A stretch of 64,000 nucleotides of DNA from Feifania hominis (GCF_014384765.1 NZ_JACRSP010000005.1:1-64000); one strand, 5' to 3'. Shown: positions 45,102-53,582, numbered from the stretch's first letter. Notes: generated from the letters alone by a model not told the origin. Numbers and translations are program-made.

Positions 45102-45686
45102 ATGCCGGTAACACAGATTCTATCATACTGTCTTGGCGCGCTGCGCTGGGCTGCGGCGCTCTTTGCCGTCTTTGCGGCGGCGCGGGTGACGCTGCTCGTG
45201 TGGCGCGGGGTGAAAAACAGGCCCACGCGCTCCCTCGGGCAGGAGCTCGGCCTCTGGGCGCTCGTCTTCTACGGGTGCATGCTCGTCTCCATCACCGTCA
45301 TCCGCGGGGGAGATTTCGCCCCCCTCTGGCTCGGCGGGGCGGCCCGCGTGAGCCTCGTGCCGCTGCGCGGGCTGATCGGGGCCTTTGACCCGCGCGACCT
45401 CTGGCCGTTTTGCTACAACCTCTTTGGCAATCTGCTGTGGTTTGTGCCGGTGGGCCTCTCGCCGCTCGTCTGTTCGGGCCTTGCGCGCGCGTGGCGCGTG
45501 GCGCTCGCGGCGGCGGGCCTGTCGGCGCTCATCGAGCTCTCCCAGCTGCTTCTGGGCACCGGCGTCTGCGACATCGACGACTGGCTGCTCAACATCGCCG
45601 GGGCGCTGCTCGGCTACCTGATTTACTACGCGGCGGTCGGGCGGCGGCGCAGCCGTTTTCCGGAGAAGATGCCGTGGGCGAGGTGA
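45102..45686 (+). CDS. VanZ-family membrane protein
   Basis: A 194-residue protein with about five hydrophobic helices and the VanZ core: FGNLLWFVPVGLSPLVCSGL, then LSALIELSQLLLGTGVCDIDDW and LLNIAGALLGYLIYY. VanZ-like proteins are linked to low-level teicoplanin resistance in one enterococcal case; most have no known role. ATG 45102 has GGGAG at good spacing; ATG 45087 is an alternative. The next gene begins inside its end. Confidence 0.88.
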   Translation: MPVTQILSYCLGALRWAAALFAVFAAARVTLLVWRGVKNRPTRSLGQELGLWALVFYGCMLVSITVIRGGDFAPLWLGGAARVSLVPLRGLIGAFDPRDLWPFCYNLFGNLLWFVPVGLSPLVCSGLARAWRVALAAAGLSALIELSQLLLGTGVCDIDDWLLNIAGALLGYLIYYAAVGRRRSRFPEKMPWAR

Positions 45687-46348
45687 GCGGGCTTCTCTTC
45701 GAGGGACAGCCGGTCGCCGTCTGCCGAAAGCGCTGCAAGCGGGTGATTCTCCATGTGCGCGCCGGGGGCGAGATCTGGGTCTCAGCCCCGCGCGGCGTGT
45801 CGCGCCGGCGCATTGCTGAGATTCTCGCCGAGCGGCGCGACTGGCTGCTTGCGGCCGTCGAGACCCAGCGCGCCCGCGCGCCGAAGCCAAAGCGGGTCTG
45901 CGAGGGCGAGAGCTTCCGCCTTGCGGGGCGCGCGCTCGCGCTGCGCTTTGCGGGCGGCGAAATCTGCGCCGTGGGGGACGAGCTTCTCGTCCCGCCGGGG
46001 ACGGAGCTCTCAGCGCTTCGCGCCTGGTACGTCGCGCGCGCACAGGTTCTCTTCGCCGAACGGGTTGCCCTCTGGGCGGCGGCCATCGGCGTCACGCCGG
46101 GGCGCGTGCGCGCAAAGGAGCAGAGAAGCCGCTTTGGCAGCTGCGGCATCCACGGCGACATCAACCTCTGCTGGCGGCTGGTGATGGAGGAGCGGGCCCT
46201 TGTCGACTCGGTGGTCATCCACGAGCTGTGCCATCTGCTCGAGCGAAACCACTCGCCGGCATTCTGGGCGCAGGTCGCCCGCTTCGACCCGCAGCACCGC
46301 GCCCACCGGGCGCAGCTCAACAAACAGTCCGCCCTGTGGGACTGGTGA
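45674..46348 (+). CDS. YgjP-type zinc metallopeptidase (DUF45/M48-like)
   Basis: A 224-residue protein with the HExxH motif as VVIHELCHLLERNHSPAFW, and the KEQRSRFGSCGIHGDINLCWRL stretch characteristic of YgjP/WLM-type peptidases. GTG 45674 (eight bases after GGAG, overlapping the VanZ gene by 13 bases) is preferred; GTG 45683 in a GTGA overlap is possible. The frame is open further upstream inside VanZ but that part is not homologous. The substrate is unknown. Confidence 0.85.
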   Translation: MGEVSGLLFEGQPVAVCRKRCKRVILHVRAGGEIWVSAPRGVSRRRIAEILAERRDWLLAAVETQRARAPKPKRVCEGESFRLAGRALALRFAGGEICAVGDELLVPPGTELSALRAWYVARAQVLFAERVALWAAAIGVTPGRVRAKEQRSRFGSCGIHGDINLCWRLVMEERALVDSVVIHELCHLLERNHSPAFWAQVARFDPQHRAHRAQLNKQSALWDW

Positions 46349-46361
46349 AAGGGACGGTTCC

Positions 46362-46640
46362 ATGAAAGACTATCTCATCTGGTATCTCATCGTGCTCAAT
46401 CTGCTCGCGTTTGCGGTGTCGGCCATCGACAAGTTCTCGTCCGGCCGGCGCCAGCGGCGCGTGTCGGAACTTGCGCTCATGCTCCTCGCGGGCTTCGGCG
46501 GCTCGGTGGGGCTCTACCTGTCCATGTTTCTGTTTCGCCACAAGACCAAACACCCGAAATTCACCATGGGCGTGCCGCTGATTATGGCGGCGCAGGCGGT
46601 GGTACTCTACCTGCTCTGGGCCAGAGGCGTCATTCGCTGA
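46362..46640 (+). CDS. DUF1294 family small membrane protein
   Basis: A 92-residue protein with three hydrophobic segments: YLIWYLIVLNLLAFAVSAID, then KFSSGRRQRRVSELALMLLA with GFGGSVGLYLSMFLFRHKTK and HPKFTMGVPLI. These are the conserved blocks of DUF1294. ATG 46362 follows AGGGACGG, 13 bases after the peptidase gene. The function is unknown. Confidence 0.9.
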   Translation: MKDYLIWYLIVLNLLAFAVSAIDKFSSGRRQRRVSELALMLLAGFGGSVGLYLSMFLFRHKTKHPKFTMGVPLIMAAQAVVLYLLWARGVIR

Positions 46641-46650
46641 ATCACAGGGA

Positions 46651-46689
46651 AAAAAGGCAGCAGACATTTTGTCTGCTGCCTTTTTGTGC
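46651..46689 (+). terminator. Terminator before the recombinase gene
   Basis: AAAAAGGCAGCAGAC (46651-46665), loop ATTTT, GTCTGCTGCCTTTTT (46671-46685). A perfect 15-bp stem isolates the recombinase from upstream transcription. Confidence 0.92.
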
Positions 46690-46764
46690 CAATTTTGCGA
46701 AATCTGCCAACAGATGGCAACTTTGAGTTAAACTGAGAGCAGTAACAGCAACAGGAGGGCAACT

Positions 46765-47610
46765 ATGAGCAACATGACGATTCACACCGCACACATTGCC
46801 GCCTTTGAGCGGGCGCTGCGCGCGCAGGAGCGCAGCGCGGCCACTGTTGAGAAGTATCTGCGCGACGTCAGACAGTTCGCGGCGTATCTCGGCGGCGCGC
46901 CGCTGACGCGGGAGGCGGTCGCCGGGTGGAAGAGCCATCTGCTGGAACAGGGCCGCCTGCCGACGACAGTCAACGGCAAACTCGCGGTTCTCAGCAGCTT
47001 TCTGAGCCACCTGGGCCGCAGAGACTGCCGCGTCAGGCAGATTCGGCTGCAGCGGCGGCTCTTTCGCGACCAGGCGCGCGAGCTCGGGCGCGAGGAGTAT
47101 GAGCGGCTGGTCGCCGCCGCGCGGCAGAAGGAGCAGCCGCGGCTCGCGCTGCTGCTCGAGACCATCTGCGCCACCGGTATCCGGGTCAGCGAGCTCAGAG
47201 ACATCACCGTCGAGGCCGCGGCGGCGGGCCGGGCGCAGATCACGCTCAAGGGAAAGACGCGGGTGATTCTGCTGCCGGGCAAGCTCTGCCGCAAGCTGCT
47301 CAAATACGCGCGCAGACAAAAAATCGCCTCCGGCGAGATCTTTCTCACCAGAGGCGGAAAAAGCCTGAACCGCCGGCAGATCTGGGCGCAGATGAAAGCG
47401 CTCTGCTCCCGGGCGGGGGTGGAGCCGGGCAAGGTGTTCCCCCACAATCTGAGACATCTGTTTGCGCGGTGCTTCTACCGGGCGTGCCGTGACATCGCGC
47501 GGCTGTCGGACGTGCTCGGCCACAGCAGTATGGAGACCACCCGCATCTACCTCATCTCAACCGGCGCCGAACACGCAAGAACGCTTGAGCAGCTTCGGCT
47601 GGTGTCATAG
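46765..47610 (+). CDS. Tyrosine recombinase (XerC/D-like), likely DNA invertase
   Basis: A 281-residue site-specific recombinase. The N-terminal SAM-like core-binding domain (about 5-85) is followed by the catalytic domain with Arg in CATGIRVSELRD, Lys in TLKGKTRVI, the HxxR box in FPHNLRHLFARCF, the second His in LGHSSMETT and the Tyr nucleophile in RIYLISTG. AGGAGGG precedes the ATG, and a strong terminator lies upstream. The last base of its TAG stop is the first base of a perfect 34-bp inverted repeat, which points to local inversion as its job (see 47610-47888). Confidence 0.9.
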   Translation: MSNMTIHTAHIAAFERALRAQERSAATVEKYLRDVRQFAAYLGGAPLTREAVAGWKSHLLEQGRLPTTVNGKLAVLSSFLSHLGRRDCRVRQIRLQRRLFRDQARELGREEYERLVAAARQKEQPRLALLLETICATGIRVSELRDITVEAAAAGRAQITLKGKTRVILLPGKLCRKLLKYARRQKIASGEIFLTRGGKSLNRRQIWAQMKALCSRAGVEPGKVFPHNLRHLFARCFYRACRDIARLSDVLGHSSMETTRIYLISTGAEHARTLEQLRLVS

Positions 47611-47643
47611 ACAGAATCATTCTTTTGTCCTGCTGCGGGGCGG
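47610..47643 (+). repeat. Left 34-bp inverted repeat of putative invertible segment
   Basis: It begins GACAGAATCATTC and ends TGCTGCGGGGCGG. Its exact reverse complement lies at 47855-47888. It starts on the last base of the recombinase stop codon, so inversion would leave the recombinase intact. Confidence 0.95.
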
Positions 47644-47854
47644 CTCCGAGCATGAAAAGTTTAAAAACTCTTTTTTTGGAAAACAGCAAGCCGCCGTAGG
47701 CGCACGTCAACCAGACCGGAAGATTTCTCAGCCTGAGTGGCCTGTTTGCTGTACCCAAAATGCGTAATATAACTGCAGAATAGGTAAAAACGTTGAAAAG
47801 CTGCCGGTTAAATGGCAAAATATTGAAACTGAAAGGACAAGCTGGTCTGTCATC
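47644..47854. mobile_element. 211-bp putative invertible segment (promoter switch)
   Basis: DNA between the perfect inverted repeats. No convincing gene lies inside, and the segment is AT-richer than its surroundings, as expected for regulatory DNA. A possible rightward promoter (47746-47773) would read into the SLH-protein gene in the orientation shown. A weaker leftward candidate (TTGCTG with TTTTAA, 17 bases apart on the minus strand, near 47660-47690) could read out after inversion. The inference of a promoter switch rests on the repeats, the adjacent recombinase and the downstream surface gene. Confidence 0.75.
47746..47773 (+). promoter_or_regulatory. Candidate promoter inside the invertible segment
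   Basis: TTGCTG (47746-47751) and TATAAC (47768-47773) are 16 bases apart, directed toward the SLH-protein gene. It is the best match I find in the segment but is not close to consensus. Confidence 0.4.
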
Positions 47855-47888
47855 CCGCCCCGCAGCAGGACAAAAGAATGATTCTGTC
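47855..47888 (-). repeat. Right 34-bp inverted repeat of putative invertible segment
   Basis: Exact reverse complement of 47610-47643. It ends about 50 bases before the ribosome site of the SLH surface-protein gene, so a transcript starting inside the segment would cross it. Confidence 0.95.
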
Positions 47889-47949
47889 CACATTGAGCAA
47901 AGAGCGGGGAAAATGGCCGAAAGTCCGGAATAAAAAAGGAGGAATTACG

Positions 47950-50900
47950 ATGAGAAAGCGGATTCTTGCGGTACTTCTGGCGCTGTGTATGGCGCTTGCC
48001 GCTCTGCCCATGACGGCATTCGCTGTCGATCTGACCGGTTCGGGTACCGAAGCCGATCCCTATCAGGTCGCAACGGAAGAGGAGCTGCGCGCAGCAGTGG
48101 ACGCCGGCGGCTACATTGAGCTGACCGCAAGCATTGAGGGAATGGCAACCTCGTTAAATGTGACCGGGGATGTGACTCTTGATCTGCAGGGGAACACTCT
48201 GGAGACCACTGTGCAAAGCGGATATTTTTTCAATGTCAGCCCGGGCGGCAGTCTGACGGTGAACGACAGCGCAACCGGCGGCCGCCTTGTCAGTACAAAG
48301 GTGAGGGTGGTACAGGTCTATGCCGGCGCCAGCTTCACGCTCAACGGCGGCACCCTCGAGGTGACGGACGGTGACATGAGCGCCGATGTGACTGTGTTTA
48401 ACTTCGGCAACATGACGATCAATGGCGGAACAGTCAGAGGCGTCACAGCAATCTATAACTATGCGCCTGCGGCGCTCGGTGATTTCACCGGCAACGCGGT
48501 TTTGACGCTCAACGGCGGCAAAATTGAGGGCGTGCCCTGCACGACGGCTAGCAAAGACGAGTACATCGGTTCCAACTGGGCCTGTGCACTGATGGGCGAG
48601 GGCGTCGATGGGGATGGCAACGTGAAGAACCCCGAGGGCGTCACGCTCAACATCAAAGGCGGCGAGATCGTCGCCTCTGACGGCGGCCAGGCCATCGCCA
48701 CCAACGCGTCGAGCGGCAAATACGCCGGCTTTGTCATCAACATGACCGCGGGCAGCGTGAGCGCTTCCGGCGACGACGGCTGCGCGATGTATCTGCCGGC
48801 CATCGGCGTGACCAACATCAGCGGCGGCACCGTCTCGGGCGCGCAGGGTATCCGCATCGCAGCGGGTGAGCTCAACGTGACCGGCGGCGAGATCATCGGC
48901 ACGGCGCTGCTGACTGACGACGCCGATCTCGTCAGCGGCGGCAGCGGCGGCACCCAGGGCGCCATCGTGGTCGGCAAGGCGAGCAGCGGCTACGTCGGCA
49001 ACGCCAGCGTTGCCATCGGCGGCACTGCGGTCATCAAGAACACCGCCGAGGGCGAGGGCACAAAACCGGCTATCATCGTCTCAGACAAAAACATGGGCGA
49101 GGGCGGCAGCTACGACCAGAACTCCATCGAGGTGAGCCTTGACGGGGCCGAGGTGCAGGGCGACGTGGTCAAGGTGTCCAACACGACGCCGGGCGCGACC
49201 ACCAAAGACGGCGGCAACACGTCGCTCACCGTCAAGGACACGACGATTGAGGGCAATGTCATCAACAAGTCCAAAGAGGGGAGCACGGAGCTCAGCGGCG
49301 TCACCGTGACCGGCGACGTGAAGACCGAGAGCGCAGGCTCCACCCTCATTTCGAACAGCAAGGTCGAGGGCAGCGTGACCAATGCGACCGAGGGGAGCTC
49401 CACCGTCATTGAAAATTCCGACGTCGGCAGCAGACCCGAAACCGGAAATGTCGTCATTACCAACAGCACGGTTGACGGTACCCCGGTGGAAGACGAGCTC
49501 GGCAGCAACGTCGCCCAGGTGGGCGGCAAGCCCTACACTTCGCTCGCCGAGGCGCTCACCGCGGCGAAGAGCGGCCAGACCGTCACACTGCTGGTAGGTG
49601 AAGTTGCGCTCTCGAGCGCGATTCCTGCGGGCGTCACCCTCTCGGTCGGCAGCGGCCAGAAGCTGACCGTGGCCGAGGGAGACGCTCTGACCGTGCTCGG
49701 CAGCACGGGTACGCTCGCGGTTCAGGCGGGCGGCAGTTTTGTGCTTGCGGACGATGAGATTGTCGGCGAAGACGGCCGGCTGGCCGTTGATGCGGGCAGC
49801 GTGGAGATCGTTCTGTCGACTGGCGCTGTGACGCTGAAGTCCGGCGCGAAAGCGACCGTCCCCTCGGGGAAAGAGCTGAATCTGCTGCTCCCCGGCGGCG
49901 CGGTCAGACTGGATGTGACCATTGAAAACGGTGCCTCGGCAACGGTGTCGGGCAAGCTGACCGTTCCCAACGACGCGTCTCTGAGCGTCGATGGAACACT
50001 GAACATTTCCTCCTCCGGTCTGCTGCGGGTGGGTTCCAAGGGAACACTCTCCGGCTCCGGCGAAATCTCCAATTCCGGCAAGGTCACACTGCACCGGGGC
50101 GTTGACACCGAGGCTGCTGTCAGCCTGGCCATCACGCTCAACTCCGGCGGCGAGGTCTACAGCCAGCTGACCGAAACCGATCTGGATTCTCTCATCGAGA
50201 GAGGCGAGAAGACCACCGGTTCGTTCACCGTGGCCGGTATCACCGGCGACGGCGGCGAACTTCTGAGCTTTGCCACAAAGTACACCTATAAGACCCAGGG
50301 CGGCGGCACCATCGTGACGACCTATCCCATCCAGGTTGCGGCGGTGGCAAACGGCACCGTGTCGGCGAGCACCAGCGCGGCCATGACGGGCAGCACAGTC
50401 ACCCTGACGGTCAAACCGGCTGACGGCTTCGTGGTCGGCTCGGTCACCGTGACCGCGGCCGATGGCAGCGCAGTCGCCGTGACAGCCGGCGCAAACGGCA
50501 CCTGGACGTTCACCATGCCCGCCGGTGCGGTGACGGTCTCGGCGAGCTTCCAGGCGAGCGAGACCGGTCTGCCCTACACCGATGTGCAGGCGGCCGACTG
50601 GTTCTACAGCGCGGTGAAATACGTCACAGACAACGAAATCATGAACGGCTGCGACACGGATCTGTTCCTGCCGAACGAGCCGCTCAGCCGCGGCATGCTG
50701 GTCACCGTCCTGTGGCGGATGGAGAACTCGGTTGCAGTCGACGATTCGCTGGTCTTTGACGACGTGGACGCCGGGGCCTGGTATGGGGAAGCGGTCCGCT
50801 GGGCCGCTGCCAACGGCATTGTCAACGGCGTGACCGAGACGACCTTTGCCCCGGACAGCGCCATCACCCGTGAGCAGCTCGCGGTGATTCTGTACCGCTA

Positions 50901-51114
50901 TGCGCAGCACAAGGGCTACGATGTCACAGCGGGCGGCGCGCTCGACTACCCCGATGCGCAGAGCGTCGCCGACTACGCGGCCGAGGCCATGCAGTGGGCA
51001 TGCGCCGAGAGCCTCATCAACGGTATGGACGGGCTTCTCAACCCGCAGGGCGGCGCGACGCGCGCCCAGGTGGCGACCATCATCATGCGCCTGTGTGAGA
51101 ATGTGGCGAAATAA
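47950..51114 (+). CDS. Large SLH-anchored surface protein with beta-helix-type repeats
   Basis: An exported 1054-residue protein. The signal peptide (MRKRILAVLLALCMALAALP) ends near AFA at about 25. A long Gly/Thr/Val-rich region (about 30-780) has repeating short strands such as LTLNGGKIEGV, TNISGGTVSGAQGI and LNVTGGEIIGT, as in parallel beta-helix adhesins and pectin-lyase-like folds. A repeat domain near 800-870 (ADGFVVGSVTVTAADGSAVA) precedes three SLH motifs (YTDVQAADWFYSAV, FDDVDAGAWYGEAV, LDYPDAQSVADYAAEAM) that hold it to the wall. GGAGGAATTACG precedes ATG 47950; the in-frame ATG at 47878 lies in the inverted repeat and is rejected. Confidence 0.88.
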   Translation: MRKRILAVLLALCMALAALPMTAFAVDLTGSGTEADPYQVATEEELRAAVDAGGYIELTASIEGMATSLNVTGDVTLDLQGNTLETTVQSGYFFNVSPGGSLTVNDSATGGRLVSTKVRVVQVYAGASFTLNGGTLEVTDGDMSADVTVFNFGNMTINGGTVRGVTAIYNYAPAALGDFTGNAVLTLNGGKIEGVPCTTASKDEYIGSNWACALMGEGVDGDGNVKNPEGVTLNIKGGEIVASDGGQAIATNASSGKYAGFVINMTAGSVSASGDDGCAMYLPAIGVTNISGGTVSGAQGIRIAAGELNVTGGEIIGTALLTDDADLVSGGSGGTQGAIVVGKASSGYVGNASVAIGGTAVIKNTAEGEGTKPAIIVSDKNMGEGGSYDQNSIEVSLDGAEVQGDVVKVSNTTPGATTKDGGNTSLTVKDTTIEGNVINKSKEGSTELSGVTVTGDVKTESAGSTLISNSKVEGSVTNATEGSSTVIENSDVGSRPETGNVVITNSTVDGTPVEDELGSNVAQVGGKPYTSLAEALTAAKSGQTVTLLVGEVALSSAIPAGVTLSVGSGQKLTVAEGDALTVLGSTGTLAVQAGGSFVLADDEIVGEDGRLAVDAGSVEIVLSTGAVTLKSGAKATVPSGKELNLLLPGGAVRLDVTIENGASATVSGKLTVPNDASLSVDGTLNISSSGLLRVGSKGTLSGSGEISNSGKVTLHRGVDTEAAVSLAITLNSGGEVYSQLTETDLDSLIERGEKTTGSFTVAGITGDGGELLSFATKYTYKTQGGGTIVTTYPIQVAAVANGTVSASTSAAMTGSTVTLTVKPADGFVVGSVTVTAADGSAVAVTAGANGTWTFTMPAGAVTVSASFQASETGLPYTDVQAADWFYSAVKYVTDNEIMNGCDTDLFLPNEPLSRGMLVTVLWRMENSVAVDDSLVFDDVDAGAWYGEAVRWAAANGIVNGVTETTFAPDSAITREQLAVILYRYAQHKGYDVTAGGALDYPDAQSVADYAAEAMQWACAESLINGMDGLLNPQGGATRAQVATIIMRLCENVAK

Positions 51115-51129
51115 TCCGTAAGACCGATC

Positions 51130-51160
51130 AAAGGGCGCTCCGGCCGGAGCGCCCTTTTTT
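51130..51160 (+). terminator. Terminator after the surface-protein gene
   Basis: AAAGGGCGCTCC (51130-51141), loop GGCC, GGAGCGCCCTTT (51146-51157) and further T residues. It also suits the converging bofA gene. Confidence 0.9.
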
Positions 51161-51167
51161 ATGCAGT

Positions 51168-51428
51168 TCACACATGAAAGATCAGCCGCAGCAGAAGAAG
51201 AAGCGCGATGCCCGGCAGCCCCAGAAGCGCCGAGCCGAGCAGCGTCATGGCGCTGATGGGAAGCGTACCGCCGAGCGCGTGCAGCACAAAGAGCAGCGCC
51301 ACGCCGACGGCGCTGTTGAGAAGAAACTTCACACATTTGCGTAGCGGCTTTAAAAAGACCAGAAAAAACAGAAACGCAACCGACGCCCCGATGATGATCG
51401 CGAGCGTGCTCGTGGTGTCTATGGGCAT
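51168..51428 (-). CDS. bofA: BofA-family protein (pro-sigma-K processing inhibitor type)
   Basis: An 86-residue protein with two hydrophobic helices and the family ending LGSALLGLPGIALLLLLRLI, which matches BofA. In Bacillus, BofA restrains the SpoIVFB protease in the mother cell during sporulation. GGAGAG precedes the ATG. It lies downstream of the YaaL-type gene on the same strand, the same order as Bacillus yaaL-bofA, but recR is not adjacent. Confidence 0.85.
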   Translation of the reverse strand: MPIDTTSTLAIIIGASVAFLFFLVFLKPLRKCVKFLLNSAVGVALLFVLHALGGTLPISAMTLLGSALLGLPGIALLLLLRLIFHV

Positions 51429-51515
51429 ATGTACTCTCCTTTGCGTTGATGGCGCGCCCGGGCGCGGCGGACGGTCCGCCGCGCGCGGCTGTCCGGCATA
51501 TGTAGGGCCGCGCCG

Positions 51516-51785
51516 TCAGGTGACACTGGCGGCGTCGAGCGGCTCGGCCTCGGCCTCGGGCGCGGGAACGCTCTGGCTCTCGAGCTGCTTGGCCCTGGCG
51601 AAATAGTAGTTCAGGCGGCGGTTCAAAGCCAGGCGCTCAAAGAGCAGACTTTCGATCAGCTCCCCGTCCTCGGCGTATTGCAGCAGACTGCAAACCGACT
51701 GGAGCCGGGCTTTCGTCAGCTCGACCTCGCGCACCCACTCGGCGGGCACGGCGGTCTGCGCCGCGCGTCTCTCGCGCAGTTTCAT
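51516..51785 (-). CDS. YaaL/DUF2508 family protein
   Basis: An 89-residue acidic helical protein. EWVREVELTKARLQSVCSLL and EDGELIESLLFERLALNRRL then YYFARAKQLE follow the DUF2508 pattern (W near the start, D-LI in the middle, RxxYYxxxAK at the end). ATG 51785 is chosen because GAGGTG is correctly spaced; an upstream GTG lies inside that site. Function unknown; its link to bofA is conserved. Confidence 0.82.
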   Translation of the reverse strand: MKLRERRAAQTAVPAEWVREVELTKARLQSVCSLLQYAEDGELIESLLFERLALNRRLNYYFARAKQLESQSVPAPEAEAEPLDAASVT

Positions 51786-51974
51786 TCGCTTCACCTCTAC
51801 TGGTATTCTTATGCAAAGCGGACGAGTTTATAACAAAACAGGCAAAAAAAGTTGCCCTGTCCGCGCGTCTTTTTGCGCCGCGGGCGGAATAAACTGTATT
51901 ACTTCGGCGGAAAATAGCGCTGTGAGAAAACCGCCGCGCGCGCACGCCCCGCGGCGACGAAAGAGGTGTTGAGA

Positions 51975-52151
51975 GTGGAATCGGTGACAAGACACCACCA
52001 GCGGTACTGTCCGGTCATCCAGAGCAACGTGACCATTCGTGAGAGCGCGCCCGGCGGCGAAGCGTGTCAGGAGTGTCTCAACCGCGAGTACTGCCAAAGG
52101 GAATTTGGGGGCTGCCAGAACCGCTATTTTGCAAGCGGGGAAAAGCAGTAG
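51975..52151 (+). CDS. Small Cys-rich protein, unknown function
   Basis: A 58-residue protein with five Cys: QRYCPV, ACQECLNREYCQREFGGCQN. The spacing could bind one zinc or an iron-sulfur cluster. GTG 51975 lies eight bases after AGAGG. It is divergent from the YaaL gene and ends before a gene-poor GC-rich stretch. It may be real given the clean ribosome site and Cys pattern, but no family is recognised. Confidence 0.5.
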   Translation: MESVTRHHQRYCPVIQSNVTIRESAPGGEACQECLNREYCQREFGGCQNRYFASGEKQ

Positions 52152-52337
52152 AGAAAACGCGGCGGCGCGCGGCCGGATTTTCCGAAAAATACCGCGCATG
52201 ACGGGGCGCGGCGGGGGGAACGCTATTGTTCGACACCGCGCGCCCGGCAGGCTGCCGCCGCGCCGCCAGAGACGCGGCGGACGGCTTAAGAAAGCCGTCC
52301 GAGCAGTCTGACAGTGACAGTTGAAAACCGAAAACAG

Positions 52338-52369
52338 ACCGGCGGCAGAACTTCTGCCGCCGGTTTTTC
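52338..52369 (+). terminator. Terminator upstream of the P1 peptidase gene
   Basis: ACCGGCGGCAGAA (52338-52350) pairs with TTCTGCCGCCGGT (52352-52364), then TTTT. Nearly the same hairpin follows the peptidase gene at 53521-53554. Confidence 0.82.
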
Positions 52370-52456
52370 CGCTGTGCCGCGCGCGAAACGTTTGACTTGC
52401 CCGCGCGCAGCGGGTATTATGGAGACGCAGAAAACAGTGTGAAAGGGGAATGGTTC

Positions 52457-53506
52457 ATGGGTCTTGACAGAGCATCCGGCATCCGAATCGGCAGGGGGAC
52501 GCCCGGCGAAAAGAATCTGATCACCGATGTGCCGGGGGTCAGGGTGGGCCATGCGACCATCCGTGACGGCGCGGGCGTCAACACCGGCGTCACCGCCGTT
52601 TTGCCGCACGGGGGAAATCTCTTCCGCGACAAGGTGATGGCCGCCTGCGCCGTGCTCAACGGCTTCGGCAAGACCATGGGGCTGGTGCAGGTGGAGGAGA
52701 TGGGCACCATTGAGACGCCCATTCTCATGACGAACACCCTGAGCATCGGCACCGCCGCGACCGCGCTGATCGAGTACATGCTTCGGCAGAACCCGGACAT
52801 CGGCCTTGAGACCGGCACGGTGAACCCGCTGGTGTGCGAGTGCAACGACGGGCGGCTCAACGACATCCGCGGCCTGCACGTCAGAGCGGAGCACGTCGTA
52901 GAGGCGCTTGACGCCGCCGCGCCGATGTTCGAGGAGGGCGCGGTGGGCGCCGGTACGGGCATGTGCTGTCTGGGGCTCAAGGGCGGTATCGGCTCCGCCT
53001 CGCGGGTGGTCACGCTCGACGCGCGGACGTACACGGTGGGCGCGCTGGTGCTGAGCAATTTCGGCGAGGCCGGGCGTCTGCTCATCAACGGCCGCCATGT
53101 GGGCGAGGAGATTCAGGCCGGTCAGAGCGCGCAGGGCGACAGGGGCTCCATCATCATGCTGCTGGCCACGGACATTCCCCTCAGCGAGCGCCAGCTCCGG
53201 CGGCTGTGCCGCCGCGCCGGCGTGGGTCTCGCGCGAACCGGCTCCTACTACGGCAACGGCAGCGGCGACATCGCCATCGCGTTCACCACCGCAAACCGAG
53301 TGCCCCACTACAGCGAAAGCGCCTTTGTGCCGGTGACCATGATGGACGACGAGCACATCGACCCGGTGCTGGACATGAGCGCCGAGGCGGTGGAGGAGGC
53401 CATCGTCAGCTCGCTGTATCACGCGCAGACCACCGTCGGACGGGACGGAACCGTCCAGCGCGGCCTGCGCGAGTATCTGGGCCAGAGCGCACAGAGCAGT
53501 CTGTAG
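52457..53506 (+). CDS. P1-family peptidase (DmpA/BapA, L-aminopeptidase-like)
   Basis: A 349-residue self-processing N-terminal-nucleophile hydrolase. It has the family pattern NLITDVPGVRVGHATIRDG at the start, TGVTAVLPHGGNLF, and GGIGSASRVV in the middle. The central YTVGALVLSNFG segment leads to the cleavage and nucleophile region, in which DRGSIIMLLATDIPLSE is a recognisable block of the DmpA-like beta chain. ATG 52457 follows AAAGGGGAATGG. Likely role: peptide or beta-peptide hydrolysis. The natural substrate is unknown. Confidence 0.88.
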   Translation: MGLDRASGIRIGRGTPGEKNLITDVPGVRVGHATIRDGAGVNTGVTAVLPHGGNLFRDKVMAACAVLNGFGKTMGLVQVEEMGTIETPILMTNTLSIGTAATALIEYMLRQNPDIGLETGTVNPLVCECNDGRLNDIRGLHVRAEHVVEALDAAAPMFEEGAVGAGTGMCCLGLKGGIGSASRVVTLDARTYTVGALVLSNFGEAGRLLINGRHVGEEIQAGQSAQGDRGSIIMLLATDIPLSERQLRRLCRRAGVGLARTGSYYGNGSGDIAIAFTTANRVPHYSESAFVPVTMMDDEHIDPVLDMSAEAVEEAIVSSLYHAQTTVGRDGTVQRGLREYLGQSAQSSL

Positions 53507-53520
53507 ATGTATGAAGATCA

Positions 53521-53554
53521 AAAACCGGCGGCAGAATTTCTGCCGCCGGTTTTT
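53521..53554. terminator. Bidirectional terminator after the P1 peptidase gene
   Basis: AAAACCGGCGGCAGAA (53521-53536), one-base centre, TTCTGCCGCCGGTTTT (53538-53553). It serves the peptidase gene and the converging HD-domain gene, and is almost identical to the hairpin at 52338-52364. Confidence 0.88.
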
Positions 53555-53582
53555 ACCGCTCTCCCGTTTTGCGCGATTCTGT

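Noticed and set aside
47552..47893. 113-residue minus-strand open frame across the inverted repeats
   Set aside because: It begins in one repeat and ends inside the recombinase gene, has no family features, and is explained by the inversion element.
49081..51336. 751-residue open frame on the minus strand
   Set aside because: It lies opposite the SLH surface-protein gene, reads as low-complexity Arg/Gly/His sequence with no ribosome site or motif, and is a by-product of high GC.
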